A stretch of 64,000 bases of DNA from Pyropia yezoensis (taxonomy: Eukaryota; Rhodophyta; Bangiophyceae; Bangiales; Bangiaceae), in the NCBI GenBank assembly GCA_009829735.1, contig CM020620.1, positions 18,868,354 through 18,932,353 on the forward strand, written 5' to 3'. This document shows, piece by piece, positions 20,831 to 32,442 of this stretch; the stretch's first letter is position 1, and every line of letters starts with the position of its first letter. The notes below the pieces were generated by a model. The model was given only the letters and a program-made list of their open reading frames with translations. It did no database searches and was not told the origin of the DNA. The translations under genes were made by a program, and so were the position numbers.

Positions 20831-23800
20831 CTAAAGATCAACGTCGCACCTAATATCCTTAGTTTCAACAAATATGGTCTCGGAAAGCCTATCGTTGGAC
20901 GCGCCCTTGCCCGGAGCCTGCCTGCAAACGTGCGCCCCGCAAAGTTTTGCATAGGGCCCGCAGCGTTTGCGCAAAAACAGAGAGAAAACGGCGTGACACG
21001 GCCATCCGCAAACCGTCTGTGGACTCGCCTGCGGGTCCATAAACAGGTCAAAAAAGGCTTTTCCTGAACCTCCCTTTAACCACCACTGCGCGGCGCGGCC
21101 CTCCCCCCTGCAAACGCCACTGCTGCCTGCCACGCCTCCGCCAGAAGGGGAGCGCCCAGGGGGGCTGGTGCCCCGCGCCGCCCCCGCCGCCAACGCCGCG
21201 CCCGCCGCTACCGCCCCCACCACCACCGCCACCGCCAGTGGTAGCAGCCGCAGACCGCGGCTGTCGCGCAGCTGCCCGAGCCGTTGCCCCCACCACGGCG
21301 GAGTTTCCTCTCTCGCCGCCGCCGACGCCGCCGCGAGCCGCATCCTGGGCGCCCTCAGTCTCGACGCAGCGGCAGGCCACTCCCACCGCGCTCTGGGCGA
21401 AGACTGGCGGAGCTCGCCGAGTCCGAACCTGCGCGTGAGCGCCTCGGCAGAAGTTCGGTACGCAGGACGGAGACCCGCCAGCGGCACAGGGCCAGGCCGC
21501 GGCGACGTCCGAGCACCTTTCTGGCCGTCCACAGCGGCGACGACCGCGGCCGCCGCCAGCAAAAGGGCCACCAGATCCGCGCGCCGCCGCGCACCAACAC
21601 CAAGGCCGTCGCCATCATGTCCTCCTCAATCCGCTGCGACTCCTCGTCTGAGAAGACGTCAGTCGGGGCCGTCGACGGTGCGAGCAGCGCGTGATCCAAG
21701 GGGGTCAAGCGATCCGCGTTGCGGGCTGTCAGCGACGCACCCCGCTTGAGCAGCACCGCCGCGGCCTCGTGCTTCCGGCTCACCGCCGCCATGTGGAGCG
21801 CCGTGGTGCAGCGCCCGTCCTTGGCATTCACGTCGGCTCCCCGTCATACAAGCAGCTCAATCATCTCAACGTGGCCAAACTCCGCGGCAAGGTGCAGCGG
21901 CGTCTGCTTGCGGCGGTTGACAGCATGGACCGACCCTCCCCCGCAGGGGCTCAGTAGCACTTCGGCCGCCTCGACCTGGCCGCTGCCAGCCGCCAGATGC
22001 AGCGGGGTGTTGCCAATGAAGCACTCTGGCGCACCGTGTAAACCAACTCCAGCAGTACCCGCATCACCGCCCAAAGGCGCGGAAGCGGAGGACGCACCGG
22101 CCGGCGACGACCCCTCCCCACCATCGGCAGACAGGCCGAACAGCTCACGCAACACGTCCGCGTGGCCGAACATTGCAGCCACGTGCAGTATGGTTTGGCC
22201 AAGGGCATTACGCGCCCCCCGCCTGCACCCAGCCGCAAAAAGCACACGCAACGCGCACATCTTCCCGTAAGCAGCAGCGAGCAAAGCAGGCGTCGCGCCA
22301 GTTTTGGAGGTTGCTTCCACGTCTGATCCTTGGTTCACCAGCATCCGCAACACCCCCTCGTGCCCGCCAGCGGCGGCGTAATGCATCGCTGTCGCGCCAT
22401 CCGCGGTCACCACCGTCACATCCGCCCCGTTTTCTACCAGCAATCGAGCCACTTCCACGTGCCCGGCACTAGCGGCCGAGTGTAGCGGGGTGCCGCCATT
22501 CTCGGCCACGGCCGACACATCCACCCCCTTCTCCAGTAGTGTGCGCACCACTCCCTCGTGCCCGTGGAAGGCGGCATCGTGCAACGGCGTCTGGCCGTTC
22601 TTGTCCACTGCCGCCACGTCCCCCACCTCGTCAGCCAGCATCCGCACCACCGCCTCATGTCCACCACAGGCCGCCAGGTACAAAGGCGTCGCGCCACGCT
22701 TATCTCGCATCGTAAGGTCAACACCCTTCTCCATCAACAGTCGTACACACCCCTCGTGCCCGTGGCGGGCGGCGTGGTGCAGTGGCGAGCGGCCACGATT
22801 ATCCACCACCGCCACGTCCGCCCCGATGACTTCCAGCATGCGCAGCACTCCCTCGTGTCCACTACACGCCGCCAGCAGCAGTGGCGTTGCGCCACGCCTC
22901 TCCCGTATCGTCAGGTCGAGGCCCTTGGCGATCAACAGTCGCACCACCCCTTCGTGCCCACCACGGGCGGCCCAGTGCAAAGCCGAGAATCCATTATTGT
23001 CAAGCACCGCCACATCCGCTCCCTTGTCGACCAGCAACTGCATCACCCCGTCGTACCCGCCTTCAGCCGCCAGGTGCAGTGGTGTGACGCCATCCTTATT
23101 CCCCCTCGTCACGACGGCCCCCTTGTCCGCTAGCACACGTACCACCCCTTCGTGTCCGTTGGCGGCGGCATAGTGCAAAGAGATGTACCCCAAGTCGTCC
23201 AGAGACGCCACATCTCCACCCTTGTCAGCCAGTATCAGCACCACCGCCTCATTCCCGCCAACAGCCGCCAGAAAGAAAGGCGTCGCGTCATGCTCATCTC
23301 GCGACGTCAGGTCGACCCCCATAGCCACCAAAAGTCGCACCACCCCCTCGTGCCCGCCGAGGGCGGCAGAGTGTAGTGGCGAGCGGCCACTTTCGTCCAC
23401 CACCGTCGCGTCCGCCCCATTGTCTGCCAGCATTCGCAGCACTCTCTCGCGCCCAAAACAAGCTGCCAGCGTAAGTGGCGTCGCGCCACGTTTGTCCCTC
23501 TTGGACAGGTCAAGACCCTGAGCGATCAACAGTGGCACCATCTTCTCGCGCCCGCAGACGGCGGCACAGTGCAACAGTGTGCGGCCGTTCTTATCCAGCG
23601 CCCTCACGTCAGCCCCTTTGTCCACCAGCAGCCGCGCCACCGCATCATGCCCGCCACAAGCCGCCAGTTGCAGAGGTGTCCTGCCATGCTTGTCCTTCAT
23701 CGTCAGGTCAATGTCCTTGGTCACCAAAAGACCCACGACTCTCGTGTGCCCGCCGGCAGCGGCCCAGTGCAACGGCGTGCGGCCGTTTACGTCCACCGCC

Positions 23801-24992
23801 AAATTCGCCTCCTGGTTGGCTAGGAGCCGAACCACCGCTTCGCGCCCCTCAGCAGCCGCCAGGTGCAGCGGTGTCGCGCCATTCCGATCCCCCTTCGTCA
23901 GGTCCGCACCATTGTCCGCTAGCACCCGCACTGCTCCCTCGTGGCCGTGGCAGGCGGCAAAATGCAATGGTCCCCAACATCGGTCGTCTACCACGGTGAC
24001 ATCAGCTCCCTTGTCGACAAGCATTCGTATGGTTGCCTCGTGTCCGCCACGCGCAGCAAAATGCAGCGGTTGGATGCCCTTTCGAGACACCTGTGCGATA
24101 TCTGCTCCCTTGTCTGCAAGCATTCCCACCACGCCTGCGTGGCCGTGCCTTGCTGCCATTGTCAATGGAGTGTCACTGTCCTCGTCCGCCACTGCCATGT
24201 CCGCCCCCCTTTCAGTCAGCATCCACACAACCTTCTCGTGCCCGCCACGGGCTGCCAGCAGCATCGGTGTCGCGCCACGTTTGTCCCTCTTTGACAGGTC
24301 GATACCGTCTACCATCAGAAACAGCATCGCCCCTGGTGCCCGCCGTCGGCGGCGTAGTGCAACGGAGTGCGGCTGTCATCGTCGACCAACCCCACGTCTG
24401 CCCCCATGTTGAACAGCGCCCGCGCCACAGCAGTTGACCCCCCACTCTGACCGCTTGAGGCTTGGAGCACGCGGCCACACCACGCAGCCAGATGCAGTGG
24501 CGTGCGGCGCTTGCAGTCGGGCGCCGATACGTCTGCTCCCGCTTCCACCAGCAGTGGCACGAGCACCTCGTGGCCGCCCAGCACCGCGACGTGCAGTGGC
24601 GTCCAGTCGAGGCAGTCCGCCGTCACCACGTCCTCGACGCCCTGCACAACGACTGCCGCGTCGCCCACCCACGCCGCTTCGTGCAGAGGAGTCCACATCA
24701 GGTCGCTCGTGTGCGCTCGCACGTCGGCGCCGAGCAGCAACAGTGCGGCTGCGGCGAATGGCTGGCGTGAGCGGATGGCCAGCTGCAGCGGCGTGTCGTC
24801 GTCGGCCGCGTTGCGCGCGTCCACGTCGGCGCCCGCCGCGGCCAGCGCAAAGAGGTCGTCGAGCAGTCCGCCCTTAGCCGCAACGTGCAGCGGCGTATTT
24901 CTACAGGCGTCGAGCGCGCCAGGCGCCGCCGCGGCACCCGCCTCACAAAGCCGGCGCAGGGCAGCAGGGCCGGCCTCCTTTGCCCCCTCCAT
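20831..24992 (-). pseudogene. Giant ankyrin-repeat protein gene (about 32 repeats), disrupted
   Basis: The minus-strand gene starts at ATG 24992 (MEGAKEAGPAALRRLCEAG). About six ankyrin repeats lead to ~24,330, where an extra G in a G run shifts the frame. About 24 more 33-residue repeats follow without interruption to a TGA at 21,844-21,846. The same frame continues with two more repeats to ~21,590. A 2-base shift there leads into a frame with two hydrophobic segments (LVALLLAAAAVVAAV and LLPLAVAVVVGAVAAG), ending at 20,831. The layout would be an ankyrin array followed by membrane segments. Ankyrin arrays act as protein-binding scaffolds, and the partner here is unknown. The middle repeats form a two-repeat superunit. 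With only three interruptions over ~4 kb the gene is either recently inactivated or affected by sequence errors. Confidence 0.72.
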
Positions 24993-25253
24993 AGCCTCGT
25001 TGCACGAGGTCCGTCACGATGCCAGACGGCTCCCCACCTCACCAAGATCTGGGCGGTCCGCCGTTCGAAAGATGGGCAGGCCAGACACACTCGCCCCGCA
25101 GCCCAAGGGGACGGCCTTTCCGGACGCGCTCCCCACCACCGGCCGCCGCAAAAAGGCGCAAGGCCCACCGCTTGGCGGTGGGCTGTGACCACCGCGGCCT
25201 CGCTTCCTTCCTTCCCCACCCGTCGTGGCCACCGTGTCTTGGCTGGCGCTACA
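24993..25253. promoter_or_regulatory. Shared intergenic region of a divergent gene pair
   Basis: Only 261 bp separate the start codons of the ankyrin gene (minus) and the membrane-protein gene (plus). No TATA box is visible. A perfect inverted repeat, GCCCACCGC/GCGGTGGGC with a 3-base loop, lies at 25163-25183 and could be a binding site or a transcript hairpin. A bidirectional promoter is inferred from spacing alone. Confidence 0.4.
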
Positions 25254-26999
25254 ATGGGGTGCTCCGCGTTTCCGAATGAAGTTGGTCTGGTGACTGGCGA
25301 GGTCAACCTGACGCATGTGGAGCTCAATTTGCAGCGGCAGGACCAGCGTGAGTTTCTTGGCTTTGGCATATTTGAGACCACCGCCGTCGTGGTGGCCGTC
25401 TTTGTGGCGGGCTACGTCCTCGTCGGTGACCCGACGGGCACCCAGCACGCGCAAGACGTATCCGAGTACACCGTGTATGCGCAGTGGCGGTGGGCCATGC
25501 TCTTCCTCATTGGCGACTTGGGCTTTATGCTGGCGGTGCTGGCGCACGAGCTCGTGGACTGCTGGCGTGGCAGTGACGTGTCATGGCTGGTGCTGCTGAT
25601 GTTTGCGCCGTGGGCCCCCGTGGCGCGTCAGGTGCGGCTCACGCTGGGGGCGTGGTCGCGCGTGCGCACCATGATGCGCGCTCGCATGGTCTCCAACACG
25701 CTGGCGGCCGTGCTACGGGAGGGTTTCTACCTCGGCTATCCGGGCATCTCCACGGCTGTGGTGGGTGGCTTTGTCTTCCAGACGGGTCCACCCGACGACT
25801 TTGATGTGCCTGACGACCTGACCGATGACAAGTGCGGCACCATCGACCCCGAAGACAACATCCGCACTCAAATCCGGAGGGCGTTGGCACGGAGCAGCGG
25901 GCTGCCGCAGACCAAGTCGGCCCTTCGCCACGGGCCACAGCTGACCGACAGTGCGGGCTTCGGGCTGTGGTGGTTCAAGCACATGCCCTGCCTCGACCCG
26001 TTGGCGATACGGTGGTCTATGGAACCGCTCGTGCCGCTTAAAGACCCCTGCTGCCACCTCTGGCAGGAGCCGACACAGGGCACACCATCACGGTGGACGC
26101 GCATATTGACCTGGCCCCATTTCGCCGCGCGTGCTACCTCCGATGATCAGGCGGAGGCAAGCGGCAGCCACATCCCCTCTGCCCTCCCGTTTAAGCGCGT
26201 CCGCATCCTGGATGTGATTGACCTTTTGCAGCCGGGCGGCACCGTGTCTGAGGCGCGCCTGCAGGTGCTGCATTCCCACGCAGTGTGCGAGCGTTGTATC
26301 ATGGCCGTCCGTGCGGCGGTGGAGGCGTTCCTCGAGTCGAGCAGCCGCCAGCACGCCGGCGCGCGTGTCGCGCGCTGGTTCAAGGGGGTCATTGTCAAGT
26401 GGTACGGCGGCGTCGCGCCCTGCCTCGATATGATGTGGGAGGCGTGCTTTTCGGACAACGGGGGCGTACGCGTCGACGGGGACCCCGGCAGCGAGGGCAG
26501 TGCCAAGCGGCCCCCTGTGAGCAGCACCGCCTTGACCAGCTGGTTCCTCCTCTTTCTCTTTCTCGTGTCGCGATCGCTGCTCCACGAGGCCTGCTCCCTC
26601 TCCCGCGTGGACGCCCTCGTGCGCACGCACCTGCGGCCCGACAGCCTGTGGCCTCTCGTTTGGGACGCGATGCGCGCCAAGCTCGCCCACACGTCCCCCA
26701 CCGTGGGCGCCACCTTCAAGATGCAGTCGGACAAGGCAGTTGAGCTGCGGATGGACGACGCACTCGTCGACACGGTCGACGCGCACGTCGTCGGGGCGGT
26801 CGTCAACGCGCTGTGCGACACGTTGATGGACCCGAGCGACTACCCGTCGAGCAAGGGCGACGTCATGGGCCTCGCGCGCCTCTGCGACGTTGACACGTGC
26901 ATCCTGCACAAGCCCCAGGCGCTGCTCACGTTTAAGAGGACGGCTCGCCCGCCGACTCGGCGCCAACCGGCGTCGGCCACGCCGACGCTGCCCGCCTGA
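25254..26999 (+). CDS. Uncharacterised multi-pass membrane protein
   Basis: An intact single-exon frame of 581 codons starts at ATG 25254 (MGCSAFPNEV) and ends at TGA 26,997-26,999. The first in-frame ATG after the intergenic hairpin was chosen. Hydrophobic segments lie at residues ~36-57 (ETTAVVVAVFVAGYVLVG), ~79-100 (RWAMLFLIGDLGFMLAVLA), ~109-124 (VSWLVLLMFAPWAPVA), possibly ~160-176, and ~428-444 (TSWFLLFLFLVSRSLL). Between the last two is a hydrophilic domain of ~250 residues with an acidic patch (DDFDVPDDLTDDKC) and a CERC pair (345-348). The C-terminus is basic and Pro/Arg-rich. No family is recognised. It diverges from the ankyrin gene, which is itself predicted to end in membrane segments, so a functional link is possible but unproven. 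Confidence 0.75.
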   Translation: MGCSAFPNEVGLVTGEVNLTHVELNLQRQDQREFLGFGIFETTAVVVAVFVAGYVLVGDPTGTQHAQDVSEYTVYAQWRWAMLFLIGDLGFMLAVLAHELVDCWRGSDVSWLVLLMFAPWAPVARQVRLTLGAWSRVRTMMRARMVSNTLAAVLREGFYLGYPGISTAVVGGFVFQTGPPDDFDVPDDLTDDKCGTIDPEDNIRTQIRRALARSSGLPQTKSALRHGPQLTDSAGFGLWWFKHMPCLDPLAIRWSMEPLVPLKDPCCHLWQEPTQGTPSRWTRILTWPHFAARATSDDQAEASGSHIPSALPFKRVRILDVIDLLQPGGTVSEARLQVLHSHAVCERCIMAVRAAVEAFLESSSRQHAGARVARWFKGVIVKWYGGVAPCLDMMWEACFSDNGGVRVDGDPGSEGSAKRPPVSSTALTSWFLLFLFLVSRSLLHEACSLSRVDALVRTHLRPDSLWPLVWDAMRAKLAHTSPTVGATFKMQSDKAVELRMDDALVDTVDAHVVGAVVNALCDTLMDPSDYPSSKGDVMGLARLCDVDTCILHKPQALLTFKRTARPPTRRQPASATPTLPA

Positions 27000-29600
27000 G
27001 GCTGGCTACCCTCCTGCCCGCCTCGCTGCATTGTGACGATCCATTGGACTACCCTTCCGTCCCCCTCCGATGTTTTTTTCTCCTCTTTCTCGGACGAACA
27101 CGTCCTCGTTTGGCGCTGCTTTGCTCTCCTTCCACGATTGGGCGCTGCCTCCTCCCGCGCTCGCACGCGCACACTGCCGCAGGCGCAGCGCGCGCAGCGC
27201 CCCGCCCCCGCCCAGCCTGCCTCCAGCTGCGCCTCGGCGTCTCTTCCGCGTCGGCCGCTCGTCCACCTGCACACCTGCGTGGACGACCGCCCCGACCTTG
27301 CCCGCCTGCCCCGCTGCGGAACGGCAGCGTCCGCGGCGGGGGCGTGCCCCGACGTGTCGGCACGCCTCGCCACACCCCCCCGTTCCGCCGCAGCCGCCAT
27401 GGTAGTCAGCCTCACGCCGCCCGCACCTCCGCTCCCCCCGCGCTCCGCTGCGGCGCACGGCCGCTGCGACACCAGCCATTGCATCCCCCCCACCCCCTCC
27501 GTCCCCACCCACGGCTCCCCTCAGATGGAGCTGGCGGAGGGGAAGCACGGATACTTGGCGGGCAGGGAGGCCTGAAAAAGTCATGTCGGTTCCCCGGCTT
27601 CCTATCTAAATGTTTTTTAGTGGGGCCGCCTATCGGAGGCCAGTCTGTCCTGGCAGTCTTGTTCCAAGTCAGTACCTCAGTACCTCTGCTGGAGCTTGTC
27701 AATTTCATATGGTGCGACTGCGGCCAGGATGCCCGACCAGGTGGCATGCCGCGGTCGTGGCTCTATAGCATAGCCAACGACGACCTTGTCCCCAACGTCG
27801 CCAATTCTAGAACGAAACTGCGACGTGTGCGCGTGTGACTGGCCCGCCCCAAGAGAGCGTGGCCCCCCCCATCCCGCCTCTGAATCGGCGAAAGAGTTGC
27901 AGGGTAAGCCCAGTAGCACGCAGATTGGTGCGGCTTGGGCGATGCAGTGCTCTGGGAAACCTCAAGTGACGTCCTTCGCAGTGCCCATTCACGTTCAAAC
28001 AACACATTGTGTGTTGTCCGGCTCCAGGGGAGATACACGATCTCACCCAAGACAGGCACGCGGTCGAGCCAGACTGAGCGCGATCGAGCTGCTGCCTCGT
28101 GGGCTACAGCGCTGGTTTTGAGGCGACCGTTTGTCGATCATTAGCAGTCGTCCAGACACGTTTCTGCCCGTGCGCTCAAATTTCTCAAAAATTTCTCGAT
28201 CGTCTTACCGCATGCCTTCACAGAGCCCTACCAGCTCAGCACTGATTCTCCAATGAGCGGGACATGGGGGGGGGGGTACTCGACACGTCATTCGTGGCGT
28301 ACAGTCCCAAGCCATGGAATCATGTGATTGTCACAACGTGTCCGCCTCGGCCCGTCGGCGGCCCAACATACATGGCACGGCCGGAAGGCACGATGACCTG
28401 GGGAGCGTGTGAGTGGAAGCGAGGGGATGGCGATGTGATCGACGCCAGATGCCCTCTTTTTTAGAGGGGGTACAGAGAGCTGTGCGGCTGTGGGAGATGA
28501 GGAACAAGCCATCCTGGATGGCCTGTGCGGGGGAGCCGCGGCCCTTCGGGGTAAGATCTTGCAGAGGCGTCCGGCGTGACGGGCGACTCTCAAGGGGTGG
28601 GTGGGGACGCAACAAAACGAGGCCTCTGCATCGAGGCTCGCGTGGCTGAACGTGTGCTCGTGGGGGGGCTTACCACGGCCACGGGAACGCAACCTTCGCC
28701 ACTGGGCGCACAAAACATGAGCGGTCGTGAACGACCGGCATGTCGGGTGAGCTGTGGGAAAGAAAAGAGAGGCGTCCCCGCTCTGTGGACGGGTGCAGCC
28801 GCATACGACCGAGCAGTCGTTTTTCGCGGCAGTCTCTCTCGGACGGGGCGCTTTCCCAGCCGGTTTGGAAACGCTGTGGTGTTAGCAGCCCGGTCATGGG
28901 AGCTTCAGAGCTTCGCAGGGGGTGGGGAGGGTCTTCGGCGGGCGGTGGGTTTAGTGCCGGGTGAGGGGGGTCGGGGAGGGGGGGGGGGGGGGGGTGGGGG
29001 GGCTCGTTGCTGTCATGCGGGCCAAGCGTATTCTTGGTCGGCCCGTGGTGTCGAGTGATCCTCCTTGCTTTTCCCTCCCCCCGCCCCTACGCCTCTGACC
29101 CAATCAGAAATGGACCTTCCTTCGGAATGTAATGTGGAGTCCGCGCTTTCCTCGATTGCACAGCCCGTGTCTCGTCCGTCCCCGACGTCTGTGACTCTGG
29201 TTGGAGAGGTTTCCTGCCCCCGTCGACGCACCCACGTCCGGTTGGCATCCGTTAGTAGCAGTGCGCGCGCGCGACAAAGCTCCGTTACCCATCTCGTGCA
29301 CCCTCCTGCATGTGTCTGGGCAGCAGTAGCTGGTGCTGGTCGCTGCCGCTGGTCTCGCCCGGCCTTTTGCCCGCCTATTTTCCTTCCAACTCTGGTGGGG
29401 TGTCTGTAGCTGCTTGCCGTTGGAAGTTTTGGCGCGGACCGGCCGCGTCGCTCTCCCTCTTCGCGGCTGAAACGGCCATTGTGTGGCTCGCGGCAGCCCG
29501 CGGGCTCCCGCAGCCGTCCACCTCATTTATCGTCGCCATCGCCCCCCAGTTGAGGGGCATGTGGCGCTCGAAGGCCGCGTCTGGCGTGCCGTCAGCCGCG
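27000..29600. other. No recognisable gene
   Basis: After the membrane-protein stop the sequence holds only compositional open frames (Pro/Arg/Ala-rich) and no conserved motif. A near-continuous G tract lies at about 28,978-28,994 and a shorter G run at 28,266-28,276. Part of the first few hundred bases is probably 3' untranslated sequence. Confidence 0.45.
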
Positions 29601-29610
29601 GGCGCTATCG

Positions 29611-31587
29611 GTGCCCTTTGGCGGCGCCAGCCCTGCGCCGCCGTGCTATGAGAGCGCCATGGTACCTCCCCGGCTGCCCATCGTCCGCCCTCGACCACGC
29701 GGGAGTCTTGGGCAGCGTCGTCTGTGCGCTTTGTGCAGGCGTTCTCGTTTGATCGGCCCTGACCATCCCCAGTGCGCACCCACCAGTCCTTGCCCGTGGA
29801 GCGCGACCGCTGAACAGGCCCTGGCTATCCCCGTCGGGCGCCTCGCTGCCGGTGGCGTGGCTGAGGTGGCCACGCTTCCCGGAGCGGGTGCTGGCAACCG
29901 ACAGGAACCATACGAGGTGGCCAACGAGGAAGCAAGCGCAGCAGCGGGCGCGGCCGATGTCAGTGGGGCGTCTGGCCCGCCCGCGAGCGCGGCAATAACG
30001 GCAACGTCCGCTGGGGACGCCAGGACGGAGCCGTCACAAAGCGTCGCCGTACTCGAGCGACGCAAGGTACCACGGCGTCGCAACACGCAGACGGCGCGGG
30101 GCGGGGCTCCGCTGCCAGCAGAGACGACCAAGACGTCCCCAATTCACCCACCTCAAGCAGCGCCGCCGTACGTGTCTTCCGGCGCCGCGTGACCACCCCT
30201 CCTCTTGCCATCCTGTGGGGAGGACGCCCACAGCCATCCAGCGACCACCCCCGTGTTTTTATCACAGGAGCCGGCCCCCGCTTTGACTACATCGCCGTTC
30301 TCCGGGCGTCCATTGCCGGGTCCGTATCGGAACGCAAGGCGCGCGCCCGACAAGCGGCCATCCTGGACCGTCCCTTTGCTCAGCCGCTTGCCGAACCCTT
30401 CCCATCGGACATCGCCGCCGCCGCAGCAGAGCCTCTCCAACTTCACGGGGTCGCAAAGACCTCACCCTGTGCAGCCGCGTGGACACCAAGGCTTGACCGG
30501 TGGGATAAACTTAGGCAACAGCGGCCCGAGGCCCAGAGACGAGTCCAGCCCTCCACGCTTCCACCAGTGTCCACCCTCGTGCGGCCTGCCGCCGCCGGCG
30601 CGCAGCCGCGACGGTTGGGCGCACCGCCCGCGATCCCCGCCCCGGCAGCAGACACGGCAGCAGCCACAGGAGCGCGGCTTTCCGCAGCCACCGCCGCGAG
30701 GCGGCGACGGCTGGCACCATCACCTGCTGTCCCCGCCACGACAGGACGCGCGCTTCTTTCTGATCCCGCAGCGCCCGAACCGAGCGGGGGGATGGCGCGG
30801 TCGCTAGCGGTCTTCTCCGAGGCAGGGGGGGGAAGGCCGGCACCTTGCCAGGGCTTACCGCCGCACGGACCGATCGCGTGGCGCAGTCGCCCACAGTCTC
30901 CACCGCGGCAGCACCAGGCGTACTCCCAGCCGCCCTATAAGCAAGGCCCACCGCCGCCACCGCGCGAAGCGGTGCCCGCGTTGTTCCCATCGCCCCCCGA
31001 GAGGCGCCAGCATCAGCAGCAGTGGATGCCGTCGCCCCTACGGCGCAAGCAGCTGCAGCTGTTGCACCCGCCGCGCCTGGGGCGCGAGCAGCAGCAGCAG
31101 TGGCAGCCGCCGCCCCAGGGCCAAGCGGAAGGAGGTTCTAGAGGCGGGGGAAGCGGCGGAAGCCGTCAGCGACCTGCGACCGCGCCGGGGTGCACATTCT
31201 CCCGCCAGAGACCTATCAGCAGCGACCGCGCGCGGCTGCCGCCCTTGGGAAAGAGAAGGGCAAGCCGCCGCTGTACGGGATCGGCTACGGCCTCAAGTGG
31301 AAGGAGATGAGGACCTGGCCTTGGCGCGGGCCGTCAGTCGCGTTTCTCAAGACTGCGAGCAGAGAACGGACCGGCGGTACAATGAGTACTGGACGGCGGT
31401 GCGCGGGGGCTAGCTGGAGTTTCTGTCGCCGTCTATTCGCAATCTAAGCACTGTAGCCGACCAGGAGGAGGAGCCGGGCTCTGTGGTGACGGGCTTTGGG
31501 ACTGTGACGGCGCTGCAGTGGCGCTTTTCCGTGCTATTTGTGGGCGTTCAAAAGTTCCAGGAGTGCTTTGCGGAGGTGCCTCGGTGA
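29611..31587 (+). pseudogene. Decayed gene of unknown family
   Basis: Coding-like sequence is spread over several frames. From ~29,800 to 30,190 there is an Ala-rich acidic then basic stretch (PYEVANEEASAAAGAADVSG). From ~31,110 to 31,585 one frame reads KRKEVLEAGEAAEAVSDL, ALARAVSRVSQDCEQRTDRR, YNEYWTAVRGG, a TAG at 31,411-31,413, then LEFLSPSIRNLSTVADQ and LQWRFSVLFVGVQKFQECF before TGA at 31,585-31,587. The tail looks like a folded domain, not low complexity. No family recognised. The A2 LTR begins 264 bp downstream. Confidence 0.32.
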
Positions 31588-31850
31588 TCAATGTTCTGCA
31601 ACGTGTAAAAATTCGCTAATGGGGAGCACGTCGTCGGCTGTGCTCCTAACCGCTCGCTTGTGTGCCCACACGCACACACAATCAAGGTCACAAGGCTCCA
31701 GTCCCGGCGGGGCCACCCCCCCCGCCCGGCGAGAGTCGGCGGCTCGCGGCACGGGGCGGCGACGGTGGCGGCAGCCGTGGCGGGCGGCCCTTCCAGCACA
31801 GGCGAGGGCAGCCGACACTACCGCTTCCGCCGCCGCTACCGCCGCGGCGC
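31588..31850. other. Spacer before A2
   Basis: Nothing recognisable. The stretch is Pro/Gly/Arg-biased in translation and ends exactly at the TGTAGCATCC start of the A2 LTR. Confidence 0.5.
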
Positions 31851-32421
31851 TGTAGCATCCCTGGCCCCGACTTGGCGCCGACCCGGGATTGCGACCAGAG
31901 GGCACCTTGTGCCAGGACACGCCCGCCGTGTGGTGATGGCTGACGGCCGTGGCCCGTGCCCGGCACTGGGATGCGGTGGACTACGCTATCCACACGTGGG
32001 AGGGGGATTTCTGATGGGTTTTTGCATATTTTTGAGGGACTTGATTTGAGAGAAATTGAGGGTGAGATTAGTGAGGGAGAATAGAATTAGTAGTGATAGT
32101 CGCCCCCGACCTGACGAGGATAGACTCGGGTCGGGGCCACTCGGGGGTATGGGGGGGCTACCTGGCCAACGTGCCGAGGCTCCCCCAGATGCACGTTAAG
32201 AGGGACAGCGAGGCGCCCTTGGCCCGCGCCCTCAGGAAAAAGACAACTGCGCGTTTGCTTTCCTCTTCCCCGTGTGCACTACAAGGCGTATCTGTTTGCT
32301 CTGCGAGCAGGCCCGTGAGGCAACAGGCATACCACTCTCGTAGTTCCCCTTTCTGTGTTACCTGTCCCTTTCCTCCGAGGGATATTGACACGTGTCTGAG
32401 AGGATCGAGTTTTATGTCACA
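31851..32421 (+). repeat. 5' LTR of A2
   Basis: A ~571-bp LTR from TGTAGCATCC to about ATGTCACA, homologous to the complement of 15,457-16,025. It starts with the same TGTAGCA as family B LTRs but otherwise differs. Confidence 0.82.
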
Positions 32422-32425
32422 TATT

Positions 32426-32442
32426 TGGTGGAGCAGCAGGGG
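32426..32442 (+). other. A2 primer-binding site
   Basis: TGGTGGAGCAGCAGGGG lies 4 bases after the LTR. It is identical to the first 17 bases of the family B primer-binding site, so both families probably use the same tRNA primer. Confidence 0.72.

Noticed and set aside
22490-24412. Several 200-270-codon plus-strand frames opposite the ankyrin gene
   Set aside because: They are shadows of the regular 33-codon ankyrin periodicity on the other strand.
26088-26966. 292-codon minus-strand frame
   Set aside because: It mirrors the intact membrane-protein gene on the plus strand and has no independent features.
25254-26999. Likeness of the membrane protein to XK-related scramblases
   Set aside because: A loosely similar spacing of hydrophobic segments and an FAPWAPVAR stretch are not enough. 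The family's usual motifs are not visible.
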